Positions 7,112-15,704 of a DNA stretch of 15,704 bases are shown here, piece after piece. The stretch comes from CBFGWV01 sp965652545 (lineage in GTDB: Bacteria > Pseudomonadota > Gammaproteobacteria > Competibacterales > Competibacteraceae): NCBI GenBank assembly GCA_965652545.1, contig CBFGWV010000089.1:1-15704 (forward strand). The letters run 5' to 3'. The first letter of the stretch is position 1; each line of letters opens with the position of its first letter. The notes under the pieces are model-generated. The model had not been told where the DNA came from. It worked only from the letters and a program-made list of their open reading frames with translations, and did no database searches. Both the position numbers and the translations under genes were made by a program.

Positions 7112-7195
7112 GGCCTCCGAACCCCAGCCCCAGGCACCCCGCCGCGCCACCGCAGGTCAGCCGACCCCCAAAGAGCCATGAAAGGCTGACGCACC

Positions 7196-8029
7196 CTAGC
7201 CACGCGTGACCCCCTTGAACATGCGCGTCTGCTCCGTCAGCGCCACCTCGGTCGGCAGGCGTTCCATGCTGGAGGCGCCATAGAACCCATGACAGCCCGG
7301 GCAACGGGCCAGGACGTAACGCGCATCGTCCGGCATCGAAATCGGCCCGCCGTGGCACAGCACGATCACATCGTCGCGGACCGAACGCGCCGCCTCGGTC
7401 CATTCGTTGATCGACTCCGCACAGTCATCCAACGTGCGCGCCGTCTCCGCGCCGATGCTCCCACCGGTGGTCAATCCCATATGGCAGACAATCAGATCCG
7501 CACCCGCCCGGGTCATGTCGCGGGCGTCATCGGCGCAGAACACATAAGGCGTCGTCAGCAGATCGTGGGCATGGGCGCGGGCGATCATGTCGACCTCAAG
7601 GCCATACCCCATCCCCGTCTCCTCCAGGTTCTGGCGGAAGGTCCCGTCGATCAGCCCCACCGTCGGGAAATTCTGCACCCCCGAGAAACCCAGCTCCGTC
7701 AGCGTGCGCAACAGCTGATCGGTGATCATGAACGGGTCCGTCCCGTTCACCCCCGCCAACACCGGGGTATGCTGCACCACCGGCAACACCTCGCGCGCCA
7801 TCTCCAGCACGATCTCGTTGGCGTTGCCGTAGGCCAGGAGACCGGCCAGCGATCCGCGGCCGGCCATGCGGTAGCGGCCCGAGTTGTAGATCACGATCAG
7901 GTCGATCCCGCCGGCCTCCTCGCACTTGGCCGACAGGCCCGTGCCGGCACCGCCGCCGATGATCGGCTGGCCGGCGGCGATCATCTTGCGGAAGCGATCG
8001 AGAATCTGTGCGCGTGCAATACGGGGCAT
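7196..8029 (-). CDS. Phosphoenolpyruvate hydrolase-like TIM-barrel protein
   Basis: A 277-residue cytoplasmic protein of the PEP-hydrolase-like (PF09370-type) TIM-barrel family. Visible elements are the N-terminal PIIGGGAGTGLSAKCEEAGG (22-41), IYNSGRYRMAGRGSLAGL (47-64), VLAGVNGTDPF (90-100), GVQNFPTVGLIDG (117-129) and the C-terminal CHGGPI and GFYGASSMERLP segments. In the tomato antiviral protein Tm-1 this fold is the C-terminal half; bacteria usually encode it separately beside a UPF0261 gene, exactly as here. The ATG at 8029 has AAGGAG 8 nt upstream, so I reject a longer frame reaching 8320 that overlaps the preceding gene. It starts 17 nt after that gene's stop and is the last of the seven-gene operon. 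The reaction is not established; the family name rests on superfamily resemblance to PEP mutase-like enzymes. Confidence 0.9.
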   Translation of the reverse strand: MPRIARAQILDRFRKMIAAGQPIIGGGAGTGLSAKCEEAGGIDLIVIYNSGRYRMAGRGSLAGLLAYGNANEIVLEMAREVLPVVQHTPVLAGVNGTDPFMITDQLLRTLTELGFSGVQNFPTVGLIDGTFRQNLEETGMGYGLEVDMIARAHAHDLLTTPYVFCADDARDMTRAGADLIVCHMGLTTGGSIGAETARTLDDCAESINEWTEAARSVRDDVIVLCHGGPISMPDDARYVLARCPGCHGFYGASSMERLPTEVALTEQTRMFKGVTRG

Positions 8030-8037
8030 CGTCCGCT

Positions 8038-8043
8038 CTCCTT
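8038..8043 (-). promoter_or_regulatory. Ribosome binding site of PEP-hydrolase-like gene
   Basis: Reads AAGGAG on the minus strand, 8 nt before the ATG at 8029. It decides this start over longer in-frame alternatives that overlap the upstream gene. Confidence 0.75.
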
Positions 8044-8046
8044 CAA

Positions 8047-10228
<2,182 letters not shown>

Positions 10229-10236
<8 letters not shown>

Positions 10237-11011
10237 GGCCGTGTCCCATATAGATCGCCTGCACCTGCGGGTCGGACTCGATGGCCTCGGGCGTGCCGTG
10301 CTTGAGAACCTGGCCGTTGTGCATGATGGTCACCTGGTCGACCACCGACAGGGCGATCGACAGATCGTGCTCGATCAACACATAACCCATGTGCGCCGGC
10401 AGGTTGCGCAGCAAGGCGACCAGCTCACGGCGCTCGGCCGGCGAGAGCCCGGCGGCCGGCTCGTCGAAGAGGATCAGCCGCGGAGCGCCGGCCAGCGCCA
10501 TGCCGATCTCCAACTGGCGCTGCTGTCCGTGGGCCAGATCGGCCACCCGTACCGCGGCGATGTGGTCCACCCGTGCCTGCTCGGCCAGGCGTTTGGCCGC
10601 CGCCAGGGCCAGGTCGTCGCGGCCGGCGCGGCGAAAGCTGAAGCGGTGCTCGCTGACCCCGCGCACCGCCAGGTACAGGTTATCGAGCACGCTGAGATCG
10701 CGAAACAGCAGCGACTGCTGATAGGTCCGCCGCAGCCCGCGGCGGATGCGCGCGTGCGGCGGCAGCTCGGTAATGTCTTCGCCGAAGAAGACGACCCGCC
10801 CGGCGCTGGGCGGGAAGTCACCGGTAATGACGTTGAACAGCGTCGTCTTGCCTGCGCCGTTGGCCCCCAGCACGGCGCGACGCTCGCCGGGAGCCACGGT
10901 AAAGCTGACATCGGCCAGCGCCACCAGCGCGCCGAAGGCGCGGGTGATTCCGCTCAGCGCCAGGGCGGGCGCATCGCCCACCCGGTGCTGTTCGGCCGCT
11001 GGCGCGCTCAT
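10229..11011 (-). CDS. livG: ABC transporter ATP-binding protein, LivG-type
   Basis: A 260-residue cytoplasmic ATPase of the HAAT (branched-chain amino acid/amide) importer family. Walker A GANGAGKTT is at 49-57, Q-loop Gln at 98-99, a signature of LivG form LAHGQQ at 159-164, Walker B LILFDEP at 179-185, the switch His at 215 (IEHD) and a typical LivG ending. It should form the heterodimeric motor with the LivF half of the next gene. I place the start at ATG 11011, 2 nt after the substrate-binding protein's stop; an in-frame GTG at 11023 overlapping that gene is an alternative, and neither has a clear ribosome binding site, so coupling is likely. The gene symbol denotes family; leucine specificity is not implied. 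Confidence 0.92.
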
Positions 11012-11013
11012 AC

Positions 11014-12264
11014 TCAGCGGCACTCGGGGTTGTCGCGCGAGCCCAGACCCATGGCCTCGAACTCCTCCTTGGACATGCCCATGCGCTGGTCGACGTTCTC
11101 GATCACCTTGACCACGTTGTTGTAGAGCTTTCCGTCCTCGCCCAGGGCCACTTCGGTGAGGAACATGTTGGCCACCGCGTTGCGGTTCTCATCCAGCTTG
11201 ACCGGGCCGGTGGGGGTTTCCAGGGTCATGGTCGAGAGCGTCTCGCGGTACTTGGCGTGCCCGTCGGAGAGGTCACCGTTCACCGCATCGAGTGCCTCCA
11301 GCGCGGCCTTGGTATTGACGTAGTAGGCGTGGGCGAACAGCGAGGGCGAGGGGAATCCATCCGGGAAGGCCTCCTGGTAGGCGCTCTTGAAAGCGTTCCA
11401 GTCGTCGTTGTCCCAGTTATCCGCAATGGGGCCGGCCGCCGGGGTGCCGACGATGTCCTCACGCACCTTGCCTTCGACACCCAGGACGGTCTGGTCCACG
11501 GTGATCGAGCCGCCGATCAGCGGTTTGAAATTGCCCGCCTGCTCGAACTGGGTGAGGAAGTTCACCGCATCGGCCCCGCCCAGGGCGACGTACACCGCGT
11601 CGATATCGTCGGGGATCTTGGCGATGATGGTCGAGTAGTCCTTGTTGCCGATCGGCACCCAGTGCTTGTCGACGACTTTGCCGCCGGCGCCGCAGAACTC
11701 GATCATGAAGCCCTGTACCTGCGAGTACGGAAAGGAATAGTCCTCGGCGACGGTGACCACACGCTGGTAGCCCTTCTCCTCGGCCACGTAGGTCCCCAGG
11801 CCGGCCTGCCACTGCGCCCCGTCGGTGGAGAAGCGGAAGAAGTTCTCCGCCGGTTCGTCCAAGGTGGTGGCCTGGGCGGCCGATGAGCCGTTGAGGAAGG
11901 TGACCCCCGGCTGGCTCTTGGCGTAGTCCTTGACCGCAATACCCTCGGAGCCTGACAACGGCCCGATGAGAATCTCAACGCCGTCCTGCTCGACCAGCTT
12001 GCGCGCGGCGTTCACGGCACTGTCGGGCGAGGCGTCGGATGAGCCGGTGACCAGTTCGATCTTGCGCCCGCCGGCCATGTAATCGTGCTGCTGAAGGGCC
12101 AGCTCGACACCGCGGATGCCATCCTGGCCGAGCACGGTGAAGGCGCCCTCCAAGGTTGCCAGGGCGCCCATCTTGACCGGGCCGTCCTGCGCCAGCGCGC
12201 TGGCCGAGAACGCAAGCCCCAGGCTGACCGCCAAGGCCGTGCGCCGAATGCTCTGCTTGCTCAT
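11014..12264 (-). CDS. ABC transporter periplasmic substrate-binding protein (HAAT family)
   Basis: A 416-residue protein with a Sec signal peptide: charged MSKQSIRR, hydrophobic core to about residue 20, and a predicted cut after ALA at residue 25, before QDG. The mature part is a type 1 periplasmic-binding fold of the LivK/amide family, seen in VKMGALATLEGAFTVLGQDG near 30-49, GPLSGSEG and GSSAAQATT, and a DY-S-IIAKIP segment. The family binds amino acids, amides, urea, aromatic acids and similar small ligands. The frame stays open far upstream on the minus strand, but that part is a shadow of livM; the ATG at 12264 follows GAGGAG by 8 nt and gives the signal peptide. It lies 50 nt after livM and just before livG. 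The ligand cannot be told from sequence; the amidohydrolase in the operon points to an amide- or peptide-like compound. Confidence 0.92.
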   Translation of the reverse strand: MSKQSIRRTALAVSLGLAFSASALAQDGPVKMGALATLEGAFTVLGQDGIRGVELALQQHDYMAGGRKIELVTGSSDASPDSAVNAARKLVEQDGVEILIGPLSGSEGIAVKDYAKSQPGVTFLNGSSAAQATTLDEPAENFFRFSTDGAQWQAGLGTYVAEEKGYQRVVTVAEDYSFPYSQVQGFMIEFCGAGGKVVDKHWVPIGNKDYSTIIAKIPDDIDAVYVALGGADAVNFLTQFEQAGNFKPLIGGSITVDQTVLGVEGKVREDIVGTPAAGPIADNWDNDDWNAFKSAYQEAFPDGFPSPSLFAHAYYVNTKAALEALDAVNGDLSDGHAKYRETLSTMTLETPTGPVKLDENRNAVANMFLTEVALGEDGKLYNNVVKVIENVDQRMGMSKEEFEAMGLGSRDNPECR

Positions 12265-12272
12265 CGATGGTT

Positions 12273-12278
12273 CTCCTC
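12273..12278 (-). promoter_or_regulatory. Ribosome binding site of substrate-binding protein gene
   Basis: Reads GAGGAG on the minus strand, 8 nt before ATG 12264. It decides the start against a reading frame open for hundreds of codons upstream. It is strong, as expected for a binding protein made in excess over the permeases. Confidence 0.75.
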
Positions 12279-12314
12279 TCTTCGGGTGGGCGGCGTCGCA
12301 ATGCGCCGCTTGTC

Positions 12315-13382
12315 TTACGAACCGCCCGCGCGGTGGCGCGGCGCCCGCAACGTGTCTTTCACAGCCTTCCACAGACCCAGCAGGCCATCGGGCGAGAACA
12401 GCACGATGGCCAGGAACACCCCGCCGATGACCAGGTTGAAGCGCTCGCGGTCGACCAGGTCGACGGCAAAGTTCTCCAGCAGCACGAATACCACCGCGCC
12501 GATGAACGGGCCGATGGGGTGACGCATGCCGCCGAGCACGGCGATGATGAGGATGTTGATCAGCGGCCCGACGGCGACCGTCCCCGGCGAGATCCGCCCG
12601 TTGAACCACACCAGCAGGATGCCGCCGACGGCCGCCAGGAAACCGGCGAAGGCATGTGCGGCCACCCGGTGGGCGGTGACGTTGAAGCCCAGGGCGCGCA
12701 TGCGCCGGGCGTTGTCGCGAATGCCCTGCAAGGCCATGCCGAAGGGTGCGCGGGTGATGTACATCACCAGGGCGTAGCACACCGCAGCCACGCTGGCGGT
12801 GAGGTAGAAGTAGGGCACCGGGGCACGCCAATCGATACCGGCGACCACCGGCGGCAACACCCGAGAGAACCCGTTGAAGCCGTTGAACAGGTCGTAGTTC
12901 TGTTGGGTGAGGTAGAAGAAGGCCACCCCGATGGCCAGGGTGATCATGATCGTGTAGATGCCCTCGGTGCGTACCGAAATCCAACCGATCAGCGCCGCGG
13001 CGGTGGTCGCGATGGCGATCGCCAAAAGGGCCGCCGCCCACCATGGGGCCCCCAGGCTGATCGCATCGACACCGCTGGTGCCGAAGATGGCCATCATGTA
13101 GGCCGCAAGGCCCGCGACGGTCATCTGCGAGAGCGACACCATGCCGCCGTAGCCGGCGAGAAACGCCAGGGACAGCGCGATCAGCCCCAGGGCCAGGCTC
13201 TGGCCGCCGATCTGGAAGGTGAAAAAAGGCGTGGCCACCCACGGGTAGATCAGCACCGCCACCAACAGCACTGTGTGTGCCCGCCAGGCCGGCGGCTCGC
13301 GCCAGCGGCGCGCAGGCGTGCCCGCTGTGGTGGTAGCGGTCGGTGACAAGCGGGTCTGGGCGCGGCGCAAAACCGAACTCAT
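12315..13382 (-). CDS. livM: ABC transporter permease, LivM-type
   Basis: A 355-residue integral inner-membrane permease. About the first 36 residues are hydrophilic and Arg-rich, an N-terminal extension on the cytoplasmic side. Hydrophobic segments follow at about 37-58, 62-80, 84-101, 113-135, 142-160, 190-210, 238-260, 270-305 and 315-335. The LivM-type ATPase-contacting loop RAPFGMALQGIRDNARRM sits at 211-228, followed by LGFNV. It forms the translocation pore with LivH. The start ATG at 13382 overlaps the livH stop by 4 nt (ATGA); a much longer open frame to 14063 is a shadow of livH. The stop is TAA at 12315. Family assignment is firm; substrate is open. Confidence 0.92.
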   Translation of the reverse strand: MSSVLRRAQTRLSPTATTTAGTPARRWREPPAWRAHTVLLVAVLIYPWVATPFFTFQIGGQSLALGLIALSLAFLAGYGGMVSLSQMTVAGLAAYMMAIFGTSGVDAISLGAPWWAAALLAIAIATTAAALIGWISVRTEGIYTIMITLAIGVAFFYLTQQNYDLFNGFNGFSRVLPPVVAGIDWRAPVPYFYLTASVAAVCYALVMYITRAPFGMALQGIRDNARRMRALGFNVTAHRVAAHAFAGFLAAVGGILLVWFNGRISPGTVAVGPLINILIIAVLGGMRHPIGPFIGAVVFVLLENFAVDLVDRERFNLVIGGVFLAIVLFSPDGLLGLWKAVKDTLRAPRHRAGGS

Positions 13383-14239
13383 TGCGTCTTCCCCATGATG
13401 CCCTGGGGCCGCACGGCCAGTACCGCGACCATGATGACGAAGGTGTACACGACACCGTAGGTGGGCGAATACGCCAGTCCGAACTGCTCGGCCATGCCGA
13501 TGAACAAGGCGCCGATCGCCGCCCCCGTGACACTGCCCATGCCGCCGACGATGACCACCACCAGCGAGGCGAGCAGGTAGCGCACGTCCTCGCCCGGGGC
13601 GATGGACAGCGCTGTGCCGCCGACCACCCCGGCAAAGCCGGCCAGCCCCGCCCCCAGGGCGAAGGTCAGGGCGAACACCCGCTGGACGTTCACCCCGGTG
13701 GCCCCGAGCATATGGCGGTCGTCCACCCCGGCGCGGATCATCATCCCCACCCGCGTGCGGTTGAGGAACAGCCACAGGGCGACGCCGATGACAATGGCCA
13801 CACCCAGCAACACCAGCCGGTAGGTCGGATAGAAGCGGATGATCGGCAGTGGGATGCCGCCCGAGAGCCAGTCCGGCGGGCTGAACTGGTAGGTACCGCC
13901 GCCCCAGATCCACAGCATGAGGTCGGCCAGCACGATGGACAGGCCGATGGTGACCAGGGTCTGGCGCAGATCCTGGCCTTCCATGCGGCGGAAAATCAGC
14001 GTCTGCAGGATCAACCCGACCACCGCCATCGACAAAAAGCCCACCAGGACGGCCAGAAACCACGAACCGCTGGCCTTTTGTGCGGAGTAGCCCACGTAGG
14101 CGCCCAGCAGGTACAACGAGCCGTGCGCCAGGTTGACGTTGCGCATCAGCCCGAACACCAGCGTGAAACCACTGGCGACCAGAAAGTACAGCGCCGCCAG
14201 CGTCAGGCCGTTGAGGAAGGTGAGCAGGAACAGCCGCAT
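13379..14239 (-). CDS. livH: ABC transporter permease, LivH-type
   Basis: A 286-residue integral inner-membrane permease of normal LivH length. It opens with the family pattern LTFLNGLTLAALYFLVASG, followed by LVFGLMRNVNLAHGSLYLLGAY (27-48). About eight hydrophobic segments are visible, and the ATPase-contacting loop RTRVGMMIRAGVDD at 161-174 is followed by LGATGVNV. The C-terminus ends RPQGIMGKTQ, typical of the family. Its ATG overlaps the amidohydrolase stop as TGATG, so translation of the transporter is coupled to the hydrolase. A longer open frame running to 14815 is a shadow of the amidohydrolase gene. It pairs with LivM. Confidence 0.92.
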   Translation of the reverse strand: MRLFLLTFLNGLTLAALYFLVASGFTLVFGLMRNVNLAHGSLYLLGAYVGYSAQKASGSWFLAVLVGFLSMAVVGLILQTLIFRRMEGQDLRQTLVTIGLSIVLADLMLWIWGGGTYQFSPPDWLSGGIPLPIIRFYPTYRLVLLGVAIVIGVALWLFLNRTRVGMMIRAGVDDRHMLGATGVNVQRVFALTFALGAGLAGFAGVVGGTALSIAPGEDVRYLLASLVVVIVGGMGSVTGAAIGALFIGMAEQFGLAYSPTYGVVYTFVIMVAVLAVRPQGIMGKTQ

Positions 14240-15522
14240 CAGCTCGCCCAGCGCAGACTGCCGGCCTGGGCGGACATCTCCGGCGTGCGGTGGAAGCGCC
14301 CGTCCTTCATCACCGCCAGCAGGCGCTTCTTGTCCTGGAGGATGCGGATGTTGGCCAGAGGGTCGCCGTCGACGAGGATGAGGTCGGCCAGGTAGCCCTC
14401 TTTCAACTGCCCCAGTTCGCTGCCACGGCCCATGATCTGGCCGCCGTACTTGGTGGCCGAGAGGATGGCTTCCATGGGCGACATGCCGATCATGTCGACG
14501 AAGTACTCGAGATCCTTGGCGTTGGTGCCGTGCGGGGTCCAGGCGAAGCCGTAGTCGCCGCCGGGTAGCACGCGGATGCCGCGCTTGTGCATCTTGCGCA
14601 TGGCCTCGACGGCGATGTCCAGCTCGCGGGCGTAGAGGCGGGCGAGCTTGGAGTCCGGCGCGATGCCGTAGGCACCGGCATCGCGCGAGGTCTTGACCAG
14701 CCAGGCGAGGCCTGGGGCGACGAAGAATTTGTCCTTGCGCGCTTCGAGCATGTCCATCGCTTCCTCGTCGGCGAAGGAGGCGTGATAGATGATCTCGATG
14801 CCGTGGCGGACGCACATCTTGACCGACTCGGCCGAGCGGGCGTGGGCGCAGACGCGCTTGCCGCGGCGTTTGGCTTCGGCGACGCAGACGGCGATCTCTT
14901 CGTCGGACATGGGGGTTTCTTCGGCTTTGACCGGGGTGATCTCCTCGCCCGAGAGGTTGAGCTTGAGCAGGTCGACGCCGTATTTGATGAACAGGCGGAC
15001 GGTTTTGCGCATTTCTTCGGGGCCGCAGACGACGGCGCCGAAGGACAGTTCGGGGATGTCGATGTGCGGGGGCGAGGTGTCGCCTAGGCCACCGGTGGTG
15101 GCGATTTCCTGGCCGTTGGCCAGATACCGGGGGCCGGGGATGAGGCCGCTGTCGATGGCGTTGCGGATGACGACATCGAGCCGGGGTTTGGCGGCCGCGG
15201 CGCCGACGGCGGAGGTGATGCCCATGTCGATGTAGATTTTGGCGACGGCGGCGGCGTGAAGGGTGTGTTCTTCCGGCGGCATGCGCTGGATGGCTTCGAG
15301 CGAGGGTTGGTCGTTCCAGCTCAGGTGGGTGTGGGCGTCACACAGGCCGGGCATGAGGGTGCAGCCGGCGCCGTCGATGACAGTGTGCCCGGCGGCGGGG
15401 ATGGCGCGGGTGCCGCGGGCGACGGTTTTGATGCGATTGCCTTGGATGAGGACCTCGCCGGTGAACGGCTGGTCGCCGGATCCGTCGAGGATTCGTACAT
15501 TGGTGAACAGCACGTCGGCCAT
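14239..15522 (-). CDS. Metal-dependent amidohydrolase (imidazolonepropionase/prolidase-like)
   Basis: A 427-residue cytoplasmic enzyme of the amidohydrolase superfamily. An N-terminal beta-sandwich strand set (ADVLFTNVRILDGSGD) leads to PGLCDAHTH with metal ligands His64 and His66. Next come the candidate carboxylated Lys187 in LLKLN, His227 in CAHAR, His247 in YHASF and Asp323 in GGDYGF, and the closing sandwich segment EGYLADLILVDGDPL near 375-389. All six expected active-site residues are present. The subgroup hydrolyses imidazolones, Xaa-Pro/Xaa-Arg dipeptides or cyclic amides. AGGAGG 8 nt upstream fixes the ATG at 15522 against an in-frame extension to 15627. It is the first gene of the seven-gene transporter operon and likely hydrolyses the imported compound or a derivative of it. 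Exact substrate unknown. Confidence 0.92.
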   Translation of the reverse strand: MADVLFTNVRILDGSGDQPFTGEVLIQGNRIKTVARGTRAIPAAGHTVIDGAGCTLMPGLCDAHTHLSWNDQPSLEAIQRMPPEEHTLHAAAVAKIYIDMGITSAVGAAAAKPRLDVVIRNAIDSGLIPGPRYLANGQEIATTGGLGDTSPPHIDIPELSFGAVVCGPEEMRKTVRLFIKYGVDLLKLNLSGEEITPVKAEETPMSDEEIAVCVAEAKRRGKRVCAHARSAESVKMCVRHGIEIIYHASFADEEAMDMLEARKDKFFVAPGLAWLVKTSRDAGAYGIAPDSKLARLYARELDIAVEAMRKMHKRGIRVLPGGDYGFAWTPHGTNAKDLEYFVDMIGMSPMEAILSATKYGGQIMGRGSELGQLKEGYLADLILVDGDPLANIRILQDKKRLLAVMKDGRFHRTPEMSAQAGSLRWAS

Positions 15523-15530
15523 GCCGTCGT

Positions 15531-15536
15531 CCTCCT
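15531..15536 (-). promoter_or_regulatory. Ribosome binding site of amidohydrolase gene
   Basis: Reads AGGAGG on the minus strand, 8 nt before ATG 15522, a near-ideal site. It decides the start of the operon's first gene over upstream in-frame codons. Confidence 0.75.
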
Positions 15537-15620
15537 GGTGGTCGTGTCCGTGGCGGCGGTGCGTTGCCGGCGCCATCGTGGTAGCCATCCGCCTCAACCG
15601 GGCCTTGTAGGCTTCGATCC

Positions 15621-15652
15621 CGCCCAACGGGCCGGGTGGATTCGGGTCAGAC
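15621..15652. repeat. Lone arm-like repeat resembling copy A arm
   Basis: Thirty-two bases matching 27 of 32 positions of the left arm of copy A with its preceding base (6536-6567), including the small GCCC-loop-GGGC hairpin. No 51-nt core follows on its right, and no matching second arm is seen before the window ends. It sits about 100-130 nt upstream of the amidohydrolase start, where the operon's promoter or leader would be. It may be a solo or decayed element, or an independent REP-like unit. Confidence 0.55.
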
Positions 15653-15704
15653 TCGCGGAGAGTAGGCCGGGACTGTACTGTTGACGTAGGCTGAGGTTTG
15701 TTTT

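Larger units (their letters stand above)
6402..7195. other. Gene-free intergenic block carrying repeats
   Basis: About 790 nt between the flotillin start and the stop of the PEP-hydrolase-like gene. I find no credible gene in it: the open frames are short, lack ribosome binding sites and run through palindromic repeats. It contains two copies of a core-and-arms repeat in opposite orientation (6537-6650 and 7004-7111) and a REP-like palindrome (about 6740-6780). The flotillin promoter must lie here or just upstream of 6401, and transcription termination of the seven-gene operon probably occurs at its right side. The stretch 6781-7003 shows nothing recognisable beyond short palindromes such as CACCATGGTG at 6928-6937. 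Confidence 0.7.
15523..15704. other. Upstream region of the seven-gene operon
   Basis: This 182-nt stretch has no credible gene. Read on the minus strand it should contain the promoter of the amidohydrolase-transporter operon. Apart from the ribosome binding site and the arm-like repeat at 15621-15652, I see no convincing promoter or operator. Confidence 0.5.

Noticed and set aside
7156..7190. Inverted repeat GTCAGCC/GGCTGAC just downstream of the PEP-hydrolase-like gene
   Set aside because: The stem is only 7 bp with a 21-nt loop and no T-tract on the minus strand, so it is too weak to call a terminator. Copy B nearby is a stronger structural candidate.
10529..10546. Degenerate ABC signature LAHGQQ in LivG
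   Set aside because: LivG proteins normally carry a signature of the form LAYGQQ rather than LSGGQ, so this is ordinary for the family.
12265..13635. Upstream extension of the substrate-binding protein frame to over 870 codons
   Set aside because: The extension is a shadow of livM. The ATG at 12264 has a strong ribosome binding site and begins a clear signal peptide.

Overview
This is a GC-rich (roughly two-thirds G+C), densely packed bacterial chromosomal segment. Tight gene overlaps, AGGAG-type ribosome binding sites at a constant 8-nt spacing, Gram-negative-style signal peptides and GC-rich palindromic intergenic repeats suggest a proteobacterium. A gammaproteobacterium of the halophilic or sulfur-oxidising type is my best guess, but that is an impression, not a demonstrated assignment. 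No rRNA, tRNA, CRISPR array or complete insertion sequence was seen.

Left part, plus strand (1-2745): the C-terminal part of an ABC transporter ATPase of the HAAT/LivF type runs in from beyond the window. It is followed closely by two paralogous iron-containing alcohol dehydrogenases whose metal ligands are all intact. They look like one operon, possibly import plus oxidation of an alcohol-type substrate.

Middle part, minus strand (2765-6401): a compact three-gene operon with overlapping stop/start codons. A flotillin/SPFH membrane protein comes first, then a small SRPBCC (START-like) protein, then an unusual fusion of a second SRPBCC domain to a quinone-oxidoreductase-type medium-chain dehydrogenase. 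The fusion gene converges on the second alcohol dehydrogenase gene, with only 19 nt between their stop codons.

Non-coding block (6402-7195): about 800 nt without a credible gene. It holds two copies, in opposite orientation, of an intergenic element made of a nearly identical 51-nt core inside long self-complementary arms. The arms match within each copy but differ between copies. A REP-like palindrome lies between them. A further lone arm sequence occurs near the right end of the window.

Right part, minus strand (7196-15522): a seven-gene operon. Transcription order is a metal-dependent amidohydrolase, LivH permease, LivM permease, periplasmic substrate-binding protein, LivG ATPase, a LivF ATPase fused to a Tm-1-like (UPF0261) ATP-binding domain, and a PEP-hydrolase-like TIM-barrel protein. 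The last two correspond to the two halves of the tomato Tm-1 protein. The fusion places the Tm-1 domain on the cytoplasmic face of an importer. The whole set reads as uptake and hydrolysis of an amide-like or peptide-like compound, with the Tm-1 pair doing a still unknown step. This operon and the flotillin/SRPBCC/MDR operon are the two most unusual systems here.
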